Positions 8,404 through 17,461 of a stretch of DNA of 49,854 nt are shown here, in pieces. The stretch's first letter is position 1, and the number at the start of each line of letters is the position of its first letter. This DNA comes from Bodo saltans. Taxonomy: Eukaryota > Euglenozoa > Kinetoplastea > Eubodonida > Bodonidae. The position numbers and the translations under genes are program-made. The notes beneath the pieces are model-generated. The model was not told the DNA's origin, ran no database searches, and was given only the letters and a program-made list of their open reading frames with translations. Where the stretch lies: positions 17,802 to 67,655 of the forward strand of contig CYKH01000812.1 of assembly GCA_001460835.1 (NCBI GenBank), written 5' to 3'.

Positions 8404-9765
8404 ATGGCCGATGACGAATATTACTACGAGGATGAGCAGTACGTCTATGACGACGATGGCGACGGCAACGGCGTTGGTGAAGAAGAGACGTGGGAGACCG
8501 CAGTAGAGAACAAATATGCCAATGCAAAGTCATGCATCGATAGTTCGCCATCGGAAGCTATTGCCTCGTTCCTTGAAGTCGTTGCAGAGGATCAAGATCA
8601 TGCTAAGTGGTCATTTAAGTCTTACAAGATGCTTGCCCGTGCATGCCAACGACATCGTCGATACGATGAGATGATTGATTTCTTGGACAAAGTTTTGACA
8701 TTCCAATTTTCGGAACGAACACGGATGGACACCGAAAAAGCTCTTCATAAATTTCTTGAGCGCTGCTCGATGGTGCCGCCAGAAGTCATGGAGCGGGTGT
8801 ACCTTCTGTCAATCCGAGAGCTCGAAAAAGACCTTCGCACATTCGAGAAGTTGTGGCTGAGCGTCAGCATAAAGTACGTTGAGCTACTACTGCAGCGTTG
8901 TCAGTACGATGCCGTGTTGGAGCGCGTGGGCCCTCTTAAGGAGTGGTGTGGCTCAGGTGAAAATGCAATGCAGCGCAAGTCTACTCAATTGATTCACTTG
9001 CTCGCTGTTGAAATTCAGGTGTACACTGAAAAGCAGGACAATACGCGACTCCGAGACTTGTACGCTCTCGCAACTCACACAATGGAGCATGCCATTGCAC
9101 CACCTCGTGTTGGGGGGATCATCAAGGAGTGTGGCGGTAAGATGTTCTTACGACAAGGACTCTGGAACGAAGCTCATGAAGCATTTGGGCAGGCTTTCCG
9201 CTGCTTCGACGACGCCGGTGATGCCCGACGGTTGACGAATCTGAAGTATCTTGTCTTGAGCTCAATGCTGAGCGCAGCAAAGATAGATCCATTCGCATCC
9301 AATGAAACGAAGTCGTTCCAAAACGACCCAGAGATACGATCCATGACCGAGCTCATTCAAGCATGCCAAAACAACGACGTCAAAGCGTTCGATCGTATTT
9401 TGCGGGACAAGCGTCACAGTCAAACCCTTCTTGAGGACCCACTTGTCTACAAGTACCTCCAGCCACTTATTCGCCGAGTCCGGCTGCAAGTGCTGGTGCA
9501 ACTTATTACACCGTATCGACGTATTCGCCTCTCGAAGATTGCCGAGGCACTGAGTGTTCCAGAATCAGAAGCGGAAGCATTGTGCGTTGCTGTGATATTG
9601 GATGGTATTGTCGATGCGCGTATTGATCAATCCTCAGGAATTGTTCTCGTTGGAACTGCGCCAGACACAACCGACCATGATACCCTTGCAATGTTGCAAC
9701 AGTGGACGGAGGCTACTGCCAAATCAAGCGAACTGTCATTAGTTTCAGTCATGAGTCGGAATTGA
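8404..9765 (+). CDS. CSN2: COP9 signalosome subunit 2 (CSN2), PCI-domain protein
   Basis: 453 residues (human CSN2 has 443). The ATG at 8404 lies six bases after the AG ending TTTTGCACAG. The N terminus is strongly acidic and tyrosine-rich, as in CSN2. TPR-like helical repeats cover about 30-300 and a PCI domain about 305-415. Diagnostic blocks are ENKYANAK, LLAVEIQVYTEKQDN, GGIIKECGGKMFLRQG, and Y-L-V-L-S-S-M-L, then D-P-F-A-S-N-E-x-K, N-D-P-E-I-R-S-M-T and RIDQSSGIV near the end. The alternative, proteasome lid subunit RPN6, lacks the NDPEI and ECGGKM context. CSN2 helps position cullin-RING ligases for deneddylation by CSN5. The intergenic stretch before it (8204-8403) is the third longest gap; it contains only an unconvincing ORF. 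Confidence 0.9.
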   Translation: MADDEYYYEDEQYVYDDDGDGNGVGEEETWETAVENKYANAKSCIDSSPSEAIASFLEVVAEDQDHAKWSFKSYKMLARACQRHRRYDEMIDFLDKVLTFQFSERTRMDTEKALHKFLERCSMVPPEVMERVYLLSIRELEKDLRTFEKLWLSVSIKYVELLLQRCQYDAVLERVGPLKEWCGSGENAMQRKSTQLIHLLAVEIQVYTEKQDNTRLRDLYALATHTMEHAIAPPRVGGIIKECGGKMFLRQGLWNEAHEAFGQAFRCFDDAGDARRLTNLKYLVLSSMLSAAKIDPFASNETKSFQNDPEIRSMTELIQACQNNDVKAFDRILRDKRHSQTLLEDPLVYKYLQPLIRRVRLQVLVQLITPYRRIRLSKIAEALSVPESEAEALCVAVILDGIVDARIDQSSGIVLVGTAPDTTDHDTLAMLQQWTEATAKSSELSLVSVMSRN

Positions 9766-9840
9766 AGCTTGCCTACGTCACTTCACGATCACGCGAATAT
9801 ATAAGAAATAAATTATCGAAGACAATGTGAATGTCGAAAT

Positions 9841-9876
9841 TTTTGCTTTGTTCTCTTCTTTTCAACAAATATGAAG
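9841..9876 (+). promoter_or_regulatory. Trans-splice acceptor of the acid phosphatase
   Basis: A T/C-rich tract (9841-9863) is followed by the first AG at 9875-9876. Splicing here leaves a single base before the ATG at 9878 and removes an overlapping out-of-frame ATG at 9871. This decides the start. Confidence 0.5.
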
Positions 9877-9877
9877 G

Positions 9878-11317
9878 ATGAACTTTATCTTGTTTCTGGA
9901 GCTGTTGCTTACAGCAGTGATCGTGGTCGATTCTGAACCTCTTGTTCAGATCGCAGTGCTACATCGCCATGGCGCTCGTCAAGAGCCAATTGAAGTGGGA
10001 GGGTCCATGTCGTGGGCCAATGCTGATCTCACTGGTGCCGGTGTTGTGATGTCCCAACAACTTGGAAAAGCACTCACGATGAGGTACGGATCGCTCATCA
10101 ACATGAGCCAACATAACGTCGTGTCCCAATCGACAGATATCTCGAGAACAATCCGGACAGGGGTGGGACTGCGCATGAGTTTAGGGCTGCCTGATGAGAT
10201 CACAACCGTACCCTTTGTCTCTCACGTTGCACCAATGACAGAGGACTTCATGCTAGCTTTCAGCTCCAATTTCCCCAGCTCACCGGTCGCGTCAAGCTAC
10301 TGGTCTCAGTTTAAGAACAACAACTCCCTAGCATCTTCCCTTCTGGGTCAAACAAACGTTGGCACACTAGCTCGCTTTTTTGGTGCGTGGTGCTATGACT
10401 CTGTGATGGAGTGCGCGCTGCTTGCCGAGGATTGTGTTCAGTGTCGCATCAGCAATGGTGGGGTAGAAGAGGAGCTGCTTGAAATGTTTCCGCTCCTCCA
10501 GCAACTCCAGATGATGAACAACAAATATTTGTTTGGCCGCAATGACAGCTCACCGTTTGCTGAAGCTGGAAGTCCCGGGTACTTGCTGGCGTCAAAGTGG
10601 CTCAGCGATGCAACGTTGGCAGTGTCAGGAAACACAACCACAACGGTGTTCCATTACTCGGCTCACGACAACACAGTTGTCGGACTTCTGTCTGCGCTTG
10701 GTGTGCTCGACATCGACAGCGACAATGATCTTACGTTATGGGTGCCACGCTTCACGCAAACCATCATCATGGAGATTCGCGCTGATGGCTTAGTCACTCT
10801 CCGGCAAGGCAGTCCTCAAAATTATTCTTACGGTTCCAATTTTTCATTTCGTGCGTTTCTCCCCGTCAACATGACTTGTATGCTTCCATCAGGCAGCATC
10901 GTGATGAACTCTTCCTGTGCCATTCAGGATGTAGTGCGCTTTGTACAACAGAAATCTGCTCCCACCGCAGCAGCCATCGTTAGTGGTCTCACGCCAACCC
11001 AGTGCTGGCTGCCCAACGAGTATGCCAATATCTGCAGCATCGACGATGCAACTTCGATGTGTGCGGCGTACCGCATCCGATGCCCGATGACCTGTACCAA
11101 CCAGGACGTTGGATCAGTTCTGAGTGTTGTGTCTGGGGAATGTCTGACCTTTCTAGCTCCCGACTTCGGGGCATCGGCAGTTGCCTCACTGACCAGTGCT
11201 GCTGCAGCTATCGTTGGTGGCATTGTTATTGGAAGGCTAATTTTTCTTTTTGTAGCAATGGAAGAGCGCACTTATCCTGAAGAAAAGGGATACATGGACA
11301 ACATCGATGTTGATTAG
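9878..11317 (+). CDS. Membrane-bound histidine acid phosphatase
   Basis: 479 residues of the branch-2 histidine phosphatase superfamily. A signal peptide (about 1-19) leads into the catalytic RHGxR motif at R30-H31-G32-A33-R34, and the second catalytic pair is H263-D264 in a Y-S-A-H-D-N-T context. Several N-x-S/T sites lie between, fitting a secreted or luminal domain. A hydrophobic, Ala/Gly/Ile-rich helix near the C terminus (about 438-462) and a short acidic tail with a tyrosine (EEKGYMDNIDVD) make it a type I membrane protein. Trypanosomatids carry similar membrane-bound acid phosphatases in the endo-lysosomal system; the tail may carry a sorting signal. Substrate cannot be inferred. About six cysteines cluster after residue 365, probably disulfide-bonded. 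Confidence 0.85.
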   Translation: MNFILFLELLLTAVIVVDSEPLVQIAVLHRHGARQEPIEVGGSMSWANADLTGAGVVMSQQLGKALTMRYGSLINMSQHNVVSQSTDISRTIRTGVGLRMSLGLPDEITTVPFVSHVAPMTEDFMLAFSSNFPSSPVASSYWSQFKNNNSLASSLLGQTNVGTLARFFGAWCYDSVMECALLAEDCVQCRISNGGVEEELLEMFPLLQQLQMMNNKYLFGRNDSSPFAEAGSPGYLLASKWLSDATLAVSGNTTTTVFHYSAHDNTVVGLLSALGVLDIDSDNDLTLWVPRFTQTIIMEIRADGLVTLRQGSPQNYSYGSNFSFRAFLPVNMTCMLPSGSIVMNSSCAIQDVVRFVQQKSAPTAAAIVSGLTPTQCWLPNEYANICSIDDATSMCAAYRIRCPMTCTNQDVGSVLSVVSGECLTFLAPDFGASAVASLTSAAAAIVGGIVIGRLIFLFVAMEERTYPEEKGYMDNIDVD

Positions 11318-11390
11318 TATCACCCTTCATCAAACTCAATTTCCCTTTTTTAAATGCTGCCCACTTCATGATGTGTAGTACCCTGCTGTT

Positions 11391-11420
11391 CCGTACTCTT
11401 TTTTTTTCTTGACTCAAAAG
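11391..11420 (+). promoter_or_regulatory. Trans-splice acceptor abutting the next start codon
   Basis: A run of T with a few C (11391-11410) is followed by GACTCAAAAG. The only AG after the tract is 11419-11420, immediately before the ATG at 11421, so the native leader would be zero bases beyond the spliced leader. Confidence 0.5.
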
Positions 11421-13208
11421 ATGGCCCCAAAGAAGAAAGAGCCCCAACGGCATGATCAGACCATCGCATCTGTGCTTAAGTTGCCATTGGACGCTCAGCG
11501 TGGAAACCTTCAGGCGCTTCTGGTCCGCCCAACCCCGCTATCAGGTGGCGAACTTAGTCAGGTAGCGCGCCACGTCTCACTCCTTTTGTTAAGAGCAATG
11601 GATGCTATTACCCAAGGAGAACATGAGACATTTGGATTTCTAATAGAGTTGCTGTCGCGCTCTCTGCTGTCATCTGAGGCGATGGAGCACGCAATCAGCA
11701 ACTTTGTTGAGTCATGCGATGTTCCATCCAAGCTGGGTGATATTGCAACACTGCTTTCCAAGCTGTTGTTACGAAGTGAATGGCGTGACCAAGCTTCGCG
11801 GTACTTGTTGATGCTGGAGCCACTCTGCACTAGCCCCCACCTGAAGGAGCTGGTTGCATCGTACGTCATGGAGCCGCTTTTGGCGCTTCTTCAAAAGAAT
11901 TCGGAGTTCGACCCGGACGGAGAAGACTACAGATTGCCACGAGAGGTAACCGCACGTCTGATTGACCTTGTGCGCTCATCGAGTAAGAACAAAACACTCC
12001 CGAAGTCTTGGAGGGTGATTGTGACGCAACTTCTACAGTCCAACGACATGTTTCATCAGCTGCAGTGTGTTGAACTGCTTTTCCGCATCACAAGGCAACC
12101 GAAAGTGGTTCCAGCAGCAGACCATCCCTTGCTGCGTGCCAAAGACTTCACTGGTGCTGGGGGCCTGCCCACAGTACTCGCAGAACGCATTCGTGACATG
12201 CCTGCGGACTCAAAGATGTTGAGTGCAGCGAGAGAGACTTGCCAACACGTCCGTGCGTATCAAAGTTCACGGCGAGCTCAGAATCGTGCGCAGCAAGCAT
12301 TCCGCTCTCTGCGTCTCACCTATGCTGGCCACACAATATCTGCTGCTGCTTCTGAGGTGTCGTTTGGGCCGCACTACTTTGTAGCAATGATTAGCGCTGA
12401 AACGGCGGAAAATGTGACCATCACCTACAGCGATGTTGCTTCCGTGAGGACAGGCCGGGACGGTTCCCTTACTCTGCGGCTTCTGCGTACTCCAGAAGAT
12501 ATTCTGGCCCTTCCTGACATTCCATCCGTCGAGGGGGGCCAACTGATCATATTCCTCCCACCGTCGGACCTTCAACTCTTCAAAGATGGCCCAATTATCT
12601 CGTGGTTCAAGTTGGCACGAGAAAAGGCATCCGTAAGCGCAAAACGAGATAGAGAAGAGCCAGCGCCAACCTTAAACAGTTCTGGGGCAGGTCAACTTCT
12701 TGAGCCTGTCGTGCTGTTTCCACAAGATCAGCGTCAAGAGGCTCGACCACAAGGGGCTGTCATCAGGACTGTCCTTGAGAAGCAGCTGAAACAGTTTTTG
12801 GATGATCAAAGAGATACACGGCAATCCTTCGTCACTACTATTATTGAAGAGGACCTGAGCGGTGTGCAAGAGAAATTGTCTAAGATTCGCAGCCAATTTC
12901 AGCACAAGATTGCCGATGCTGCCGCCATGATATGTGAGCGTGTTGAAACGGTCACGCAACAGATCGAAGCCGCTCTCCCGGAGCTTACGCATCGAGTAGA
13001 GTTAGACAGTGCTGCGATTGAGCCATTCAAAGCCAGTCTTGCAGAGTCGAACAGCATTGCGGCGTTCGCCAACTCACAACTTTGTGAGTGCATAGATCAC
13101 AGTCGTCACTCCGATAAGGAGTTCTTAAGAGACATCAACAGCGACTTTCAGCGTCGAGTGGCATCTCTCCATGATAGACTTATGATGGAGTCAATTCGAA
13201 GTTTGTAG
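11421..13208 (+). CDS. Candidate SYCP2-family chromosome-axis / KKT17-18-like protein
   Basis: 595 residues; an in-frame TTG at 11409 is upstream of the acceptor and ignored. Three parts can be seen. Residues about 20-230 are all-helical with repeated leucine-rich pairs, like an armadillo-type domain. Residues about 295-403 are beta-rich and end in a helix (SLRLTYAGHTISAAASEV... to ISWFKLAREK), with the feel of a PH/Spt16-middle-like domain. After a linker with KRDREEP, residues about 445-560 are long helices likely to form a coiled coil, and the end is helical. Helical repeats, then PH-like, then linker and C-terminal coiled coil is the plan of SYCP2-type axis proteins, to which kinetoplastid kinetochore proteins KKT17/KKT18 have been related in the literature. 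Assignment is by architecture only, without a sequence motif; it could be an unrelated kinetoplastid protein. Confidence 0.35.
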   Translation: MAPKKKEPQRHDQTIASVLKLPLDAQRGNLQALLVRPTPLSGGELSQVARHVSLLLLRAMDAITQGEHETFGFLIELLSRSLLSSEAMEHAISNFVESCDVPSKLGDIATLLSKLLLRSEWRDQASRYLLMLEPLCTSPHLKELVASYVMEPLLALLQKNSEFDPDGEDYRLPREVTARLIDLVRSSSKNKTLPKSWRVIVTQLLQSNDMFHQLQCVELLFRITRQPKVVPAADHPLLRAKDFTGAGGLPTVLAERIRDMPADSKMLSAARETCQHVRAYQSSRRAQNRAQQAFRSLRLTYAGHTISAAASEVSFGPHYFVAMISAETAENVTITYSDVASVRTGRDGSLTLRLLRTPEDILALPDIPSVEGGQLIIFLPPSDLQLFKDGPIISWFKLAREKASVSAKRDREEPAPTLNSSGAGQLLEPVVLFPQDQRQEARPQGAVIRTVLEKQLKQFLDDQRDTRQSFVTTIIEEDLSGVQEKLSKIRSQFQHKIADAAAMICERVETVTQQIEAALPELTHRVELDSAAIEPFKASLAESNSIAAFANSQLCECIDHSRHSDKEFLRDINSDFQRRVASLHDRLMMESIRSL

Positions 13209-13309
13209 ACATCGTACATCATTAATGTGTTATGTGTGCTGGACGTGCTCTGCCACAAGCAATCTTCTTACTGTTTACTTTTGTTGATTGTATCGCTTGA
13301 TTCTTAGTA

Positions 13310-14308
13310 ATGGCGTGGGTGGACGACATTCGCGACTCTGCGGATACGCTGCACTTGCTGGTACAGCAGCAATCGTCCATTGAACAGAGTTTACTCAAGC
13401 AGTTTCCCGCGCAACATGTGTTACGAATTTTCCAATTGGATGCGTTGCTGTTAGAGGCGGAAGTATCTGGAGTACTAAAAACTGCCTTAGACGGAGTCTT
13501 AAACGTGGCCCCGTTGGAATTTTTATCGTTTCGATATTCTGAAGAATTGCAGCTCGTTCTACAGTCATTGCTGTACAAGTTCGGTGTGTGGGACAGGAAT
13601 CAAAGCGTCACTGACAGGATGCAAAACCTTTTGTACAGAAACGAAGCAGCGTCGACCGTGGCTACAGCGCCGCTGTCAGTGGTGTGGTCAAAAAGTACGT
13701 CGCCTTCGCGATCACAGAAGGCAATTCACTACATCCTCTCGATTATTTTACCTTACGCCTTTAAGAAATTATCTCAACGATCGCTGGAGGAGAACTGGGC
13801 CAACTCTCAGGAACGATGGAAGTCAGTTGCTTCTCGATGCATTCGCTGGCTTGGTGCTGCAGTGAAAGTGCTGCACATTATTCACGTGATTGTGTTTCTA
13901 ATGGAGGGGCGGTATCGCTCACTGCCCGATCGCTTGGTGGGAATGCGCCTTGTTGTTGGTGAGCAGCGTATGCAGCGACTAGTAAACCTTGTTTACCTGA
14001 ATCAGCATATTGCGTGGCAATCGTGGAGTTCGTTCCTGACAGTTGCCATGCCTGCAATGCGACTGGGGTCGCTTCTATCTCGTGTATCAAGTGTTGGAGG
14101 AACGGTACTTGCTGGTGTTGCCGCCGGGCAGCCTGGTGTTGTACGTGAAGGACACTGTTGTGCCTGCCGTGAGCCACTCGTGCTCTCTCGTCGTGCGTCC
14201 CCTTGTGGGCATGCCTACTGCCATCACTGCATCGTCACCAGACTGGAGGCCACCACAACCTTTCCGTGCGCCACTTGTGGAACGACGATCGACGCTTGTG
14301 CTACCTGA
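13310..14308 (+). CDS. PEX2: PEX2, RING-finger peroxin of the peroxisomal/glycosomal ubiquitin ligase
   Basis: 332 residues; the ATG at 13310 is two bases after the acceptor AG at 13306-13307. The N-terminal helical region has the PEX2 signature F-Q-L-D-A-L-L-L-E near residue 43. A membrane segment lies at about 185-200, followed by R-Y-R-S-L-P-D-R-L-V-G-M-R and L-N-Q-H-I-A-W-Q-S-W-S-S-F-L, which mirror the human PEX2 blocks. The C-terminal RING starts at C283/C286 and continues C-G-H-A-Y-C-H-H-C and C-A-T-C. With PEX10 and PEX12, PEX2 forms the ligase and retrotranslocation channel that monoubiquitinates the PTS1 receptor PEX5. In kinetoplastids this serves glycosomes. PEX10 lies about 15 kb downstream on the same strand. 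Confidence 0.85.
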   Translation: MAWVDDIRDSADTLHLLVQQQSSIEQSLLKQFPAQHVLRIFQLDALLLEAEVSGVLKTALDGVLNVAPLEFLSFRYSEELQLVLQSLLYKFGVWDRNQSVTDRMQNLLYRNEAASTVATAPLSVVWSKSTSPSRSQKAIHYILSIILPYAFKKLSQRSLEENWANSQERWKSVASRCIRWLGAAVKVLHIIHVIVFLMEGRYRSLPDRLVGMRLVVGEQRMQRLVNLVYLNQHIAWQSWSSFLTVAMPAMRLGSLLSRVSSVGGTVLAGVAAGQPGVVREGHCCACREPLVLSRRASPCGHAYCHHCIVTRLEATTTFPCATCGTTIDACAT

Positions 14309-14413
14309 TCGATACTGATGAAGTCCCTCGTTGATGATACAATCATACTTCATAAATTGCAACCACTTTATTGATGCTGTTTTTGCTGAGGACAATACAA
14401 TAGAAAGTGATAC

Positions 14414-15079
14414 ATGTTTGTGTCGAGGCAGGTTGCTGTTGTGTCCCACAAGGATCCTCCGCAGGTAAACAGTGCTGCCAAAGTGCAATCTCTTGTCGTC
14501 GAAGAGGAGCTCCTACGACTTATTTTAGATCTTAATCCGCAAGTTCGTGTGGACGCCAAAGATGCACTCAGGACGGACCGCCCAATAGCAGCAGAAGAGA
14601 TTGCTACATGGGCCAGCAGCGTTGCTCAGTCAGCCACTAATCAAGCAGCGTCTGTTGATGTATCGGGACCGTTCGATGCCACGACTGCAGACTACGGAGA
14701 CGATGATAACGTGAGAGAGTTGATCAAACTCTTGCCAACCCCGCCTGCAACCCAAGTCAACCCTCTGTATCGTGAAAGGCTGTTGAGGTTGTTTGATCGC
14801 TATGCGAAGCATCGACTGCCAACCGTGGCGCACATCCTTCGGCGATACCAGGGTCACGAGCAGAGTCTGTTTGCAAGCCTTGTGGAAGAGTATGGGCCCG
14901 AGCCTGCGCTTTCAGACCATGACTTTTTTCACGAGGGCATGCCACCATTGGCCGATGGCTGGGTGCGTGTGGAGTCCACAAGGGGCGACATTTACTATCG
15001 TAACGTTCACACCAGAGATGTCGCATGGTCAAGGCCTCGAGGCGGTCGCCGTGCAACGTCTGAGAGTCGCTCGCTTTGA
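14414..15079 (+). CDS. WW-domain protein with a helical YGPEP module
   Basis: 221 residues, not recognised as a named protein. The C-terminal part (about 176-210) is a WW domain: G-W-V-R-V-E-S, a turn, then Y-Y-R-N-V-H-T-R-D-V-A-W-S-R-P, with the two signature tryptophans and the final proline. Just before it (about 116-160) is a helix pair with R-L-L-R-L-F-D-R-Y-A, H-I-L-R-R-Y, L-F-A-S-L-V-E-E-Y-G-P-E-P. From memory this motif recurs in other kinetoplastid proteins. The N-terminal 110 residues are helical and polar. WW domains bind short proline-rich peptides, so an adaptor role is possible. No membrane segment is present. Confidence 0.6.
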   Translation: MFVSRQVAVVSHKDPPQVNSAAKVQSLVVEEELLRLILDLNPQVRVDAKDALRTDRPIAAEEIATWASSVAQSATNQAASVDVSGPFDATTADYGDDDNVRELIKLLPTPPATQVNPLYRERLLRLFDRYAKHRLPTVAHILRRYQGHEQSLFASLVEEYGPEPALSDHDFFHEGMPPLADGWVRVESTRGDIYYRNVHTRDVAWSRPRGGRRATSESRSL

Positions 15080-15178
15080 TTGTACAACGAACAAGATGAA
15101 TGCTGTGTAGTGTTGCTTGTTGCGCAATGAGATGCTTGTTATTTGGTTTCTTCTTGCACTCTTCACCAAGAAATTGAT

Positions 15179-16516
15179 ATGACCTCACCTCATCGTGCAC
15201 GTGGACTAACGGAGGACTTACTGCTTGCTGCCGCACAGGCAGAAGTTGATGCTTCGCGCAAATTGCGCCACACCTTTGCAGCGGAACTCCCTGCATGGTC
15301 TCCGCCTAGAGACGTGCCACCAACGGCTGCTCGCTCGGCGAGCAAGTCTCCCGAGTCACATTCCCCTCCAAATTCTAGACCTCTGCATCAAGAGAGTTTA
15401 GAAGACGCAGTATCGCGTGCGAGGGATCTTTTGAGCGAAGTTACCGTGCTGAGGAGAGCACTGGAGGAGGCGGAGTCATCTAGGCGCCATACGCACGCTC
15501 AATGGGAGTCTGAATGCCAAAGGCGACAAGAAGCAGAGGCACACCTTCAAGTGCTACGTCAAAAAGCAGAAGATTATGTGGCGTCCCTCGAGTCGTCCGA
15601 GCATCGGGTTCGTAGCCTCAGCACCTCGATCCAGCAGCTCACTGCTGAATTACAGCTGAGCTCTGCTGACCGTTTGAAATCTGACGCTACCATCGCAGCG
15701 CTCCGCAAAGAGAACCGTACATTATCGGAGAAGCTAGAGGAGCTTACGATTTCTTATTCGACGCGCGAGCGCCACGCTGCTGACGTTGCGTCGAAGCTGG
15801 AGGTATCACTGCAACAGAGTATTGAATGGAGACACAAGTTCGAATCACTTAGCGGTGAACTCAGCGACGCAGCCAAACGCAATGCTGCTGAGATTGATCT
15901 GATAAGGGCTCAGCATGCTGCAGCGTGTTCGTCACTGCAACTAAATATTGACTCGCTGCACGCTCAGCTCCAGGAGTCCACACTCGACGCAGAACGTGCC
16001 CGTGCTCTAGAAGGCGCAGAATACACTCGTGTATGTGAGCGTTTTGAGAGATCCGAGAAAGCCCTTGCCACCGCGAATCGAGAGATTGATCGCCTTACCT
16101 CCACCCTTGCGTCCAACACGGAGACGAACAGGGAGGAGCTGAGGAGTAAGGATGCACAACTTGTGAATACTCTCCGAGAAGTGGAAACGCTTTCACAATC
16201 ATTTGATGACATGCAACACCGTTTTGAAGATGCGTCCGCCAAGCGAGCTCGGCTTGAAGAGGAGACGCTTGAACTGCGAGATGTCAACCATATCCTTGCA
16301 GTAAGGCTGAAGTCGGCAACGGTTGAACGTGAGGCGCTCGAGATGGAACGAGAGGCACGTCGGCTGCTTGTCCGACAGAATGAAGAAATGGAGCGGCAGC
16401 TTGTGGAGCTGAGGCGGACGATTCAATCCCTGATGGGAGGCAACGCGTCGCGAGAAACCCACTCTGTTGCACGAAGTATCGTAAGAGGAACACACATTCT
16501 CAGCTCACCGAATTGA
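15179..16516 (+). CDS. Long coiled-coil protein, function unknown
   Basis: 445 residues from the ATG at 15179, eight bases after the AG at 15169-15170; the in-frame TTG at 15143 lies before the acceptor. Residues 1-75 are disordered and Ser/Pro-rich. From about 80 to 425 the sequence is an almost unbroken heptad-rich coiled coil (E, R, L, A, S, Q), ending in a short basic tail. Such proteins in flagellates are often cytoskeletal (basal body, flagellum attachment, paraflagellar structures), but composition alone cannot say which. Matches to myosin- or tropomyosin-like proteins would be expected from composition and should not be read as homology. Confidence 0.6.
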   Translation: MTSPHRARGLTEDLLLAAAQAEVDASRKLRHTFAAELPAWSPPRDVPPTAARSASKSPESHSPPNSRPLHQESLEDAVSRARDLLSEVTVLRRALEEAESSRRHTHAQWESECQRRQEAEAHLQVLRQKAEDYVASLESSEHRVRSLSTSIQQLTAELQLSSADRLKSDATIAALRKENRTLSEKLEELTISYSTRERHAADVASKLEVSLQQSIEWRHKFESLSGELSDAAKRNAAEIDLIRAQHAAACSSLQLNIDSLHAQLQESTLDAERARALEGAEYTRVCERFERSEKALATANREIDRLTSTLASNTETNREELRSKDAQLVNTLREVETLSQSFDDMQHRFEDASAKRARLEEETLELRDVNHILAVRLKSATVEREALEMEREARRLLVRQNEEMERQLVELRRTIQSLMGGNASRETHSVARSIVRGTHILSSPN

Positions 16517-16590
16517 TGAGCTTGTACGGATTCGTCGAATGCATTGCGCTGTTGTCTCGTGTCGTCTACCAAATTCATGTCCAACCTAAT

Positions 16591-16611
16591 GTGTTTCTCC
16601 TTCTTTTGCAG
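16591..16611 (+). promoter_or_regulatory. Trans-splice acceptor fixing the start at 16619
   Basis: A textbook tract (TTTCTCCTTCTTTTGCAG) ends with AG at 16610-16611. The open frame continues upstream through in-frame ATGs at 16577 and 16589 to a TTG at 16544, but the acceptor makes 16619 the first usable ATG. Confidence 0.6.
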
Positions 16612-16618
16612 GCGAAAC

Positions 16619-17335
16619 ATGCGTGTTCCCACTCTGAATGTTCATTGTGGACTTTGTGGCTCATCCACAGTGCTGACGGTGAGAGTGGACAACAGAATGA
16701 CCGGCGAGGGGCTGAAGGAGTCCATCTTGCAGCTGTACCACACCTACTGCCGAGACGAAGGCATCCCATTCGCACCCCCATCGCACAACCCCCAAGACTA
16801 CGCTGTGTACCCAGCAACAGAACAGGGCGCTGCGGTGGGGAATGCTGCGTTTCGTAACGGGAAGCACAATGGAGAGACAATGCGAGATCAGTTGGTAGTG
16901 CTCACTGCGCCATACTTTGCTGTCATCTCTATTGGCCAATCATTCCTTGAACGCGATACCGTTGTGCAGGATGAGACGCTGGAGCGTGAGGTCATCATTG
17001 AGAAACGCAACAAACTGATGCAGTCTCTTACCTTCATGGAGCAAGTCAGTTGCGAGAAGGCCATCGAGCAGCAACTCTTTCGTGAGCGACAAGAGAACGC
17101 AGTGTCTCGAGTGGAGGATGTTATGCTCTACGCGTACGTTGCGTACGAGAAGTACCACGCAAAGATCAACGCTGAGAGTGCGAAGCTAGAGGAGTTGGGC
17201 AGGGTATGGAGAGAGCAATGTGTGCCATGGATCCAAACCGCGATGGAAACAATCCGGACTGAGAAGAGAACATTCCTTGCAGCCAGCAAGATAGCGGTCA
17301 AGTCGCTTAGTGAATCGTTGGCCCGCAACTTGTAG
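16619..17335 (+). CDS. Hypothetical protein with possible beta-grasp N-terminal domain and helical C terminus
   Basis: 238 residues. The first 100 alternate short hydrophobic strands and turns with one helix (T-V-L-T-V-R-V, then G-L-K-E-S-I-L-Q-L-Y, then Y-A-V-Y-P), the order expected for a ubiquitin-like beta-grasp or Ras-binding-type fold. The second strand set ends A-P-Y-F-A-V-I-S-I-G. Residues 120-238 are helical and charged, with coiled-coil character, and contain two tryptophans. There is a C-x2-C near the N terminus (C10, C13) but no second pair, so a zinc site is unlikely. No named family was recognised; the fold suggestion is inference from pattern. Confidence 0.55.
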   Translation: MRVPTLNVHCGLCGSSTVLTVRVDNRMTGEGLKESILQLYHTYCRDEGIPFAPPSHNPQDYAVYPATEQGAAVGNAAFRNGKHNGETMRDQLVVLTAPYFAVISIGQSFLERDTVVQDETLEREVIIEKRNKLMQSLTFMEQVSCEKAIEQQLFRERQENAVSRVEDVMLYAYVAYEKYHAKINAESAKLEELGRVWREQCVPWIQTAMETIRTEKRTFLAASKIAVKSLSESLARNL

Positions 17336-17461
17336 CACAATGAGAATGGATCGTTGTACATTATCCACTTTTCAAAGAGGCTGCTGGTTGCATCACAGAA
17401 AGTTTCCCCCCCTCCCCCATTTCGCTAAACCTCCTTTCATATTTTCTCACTTTGACAGACC

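Noticed and set aside
8234-8506. 90-codon frame between PACRG and CSN2
   Set aside because: It overlaps the CSN2 start out of frame, turns low-complexity, and has no acceptor close upstream. A GTAAG and later CAG in this gap could suggest an intron, but the CAG is better explained as the CSN2 trans-splice acceptor.
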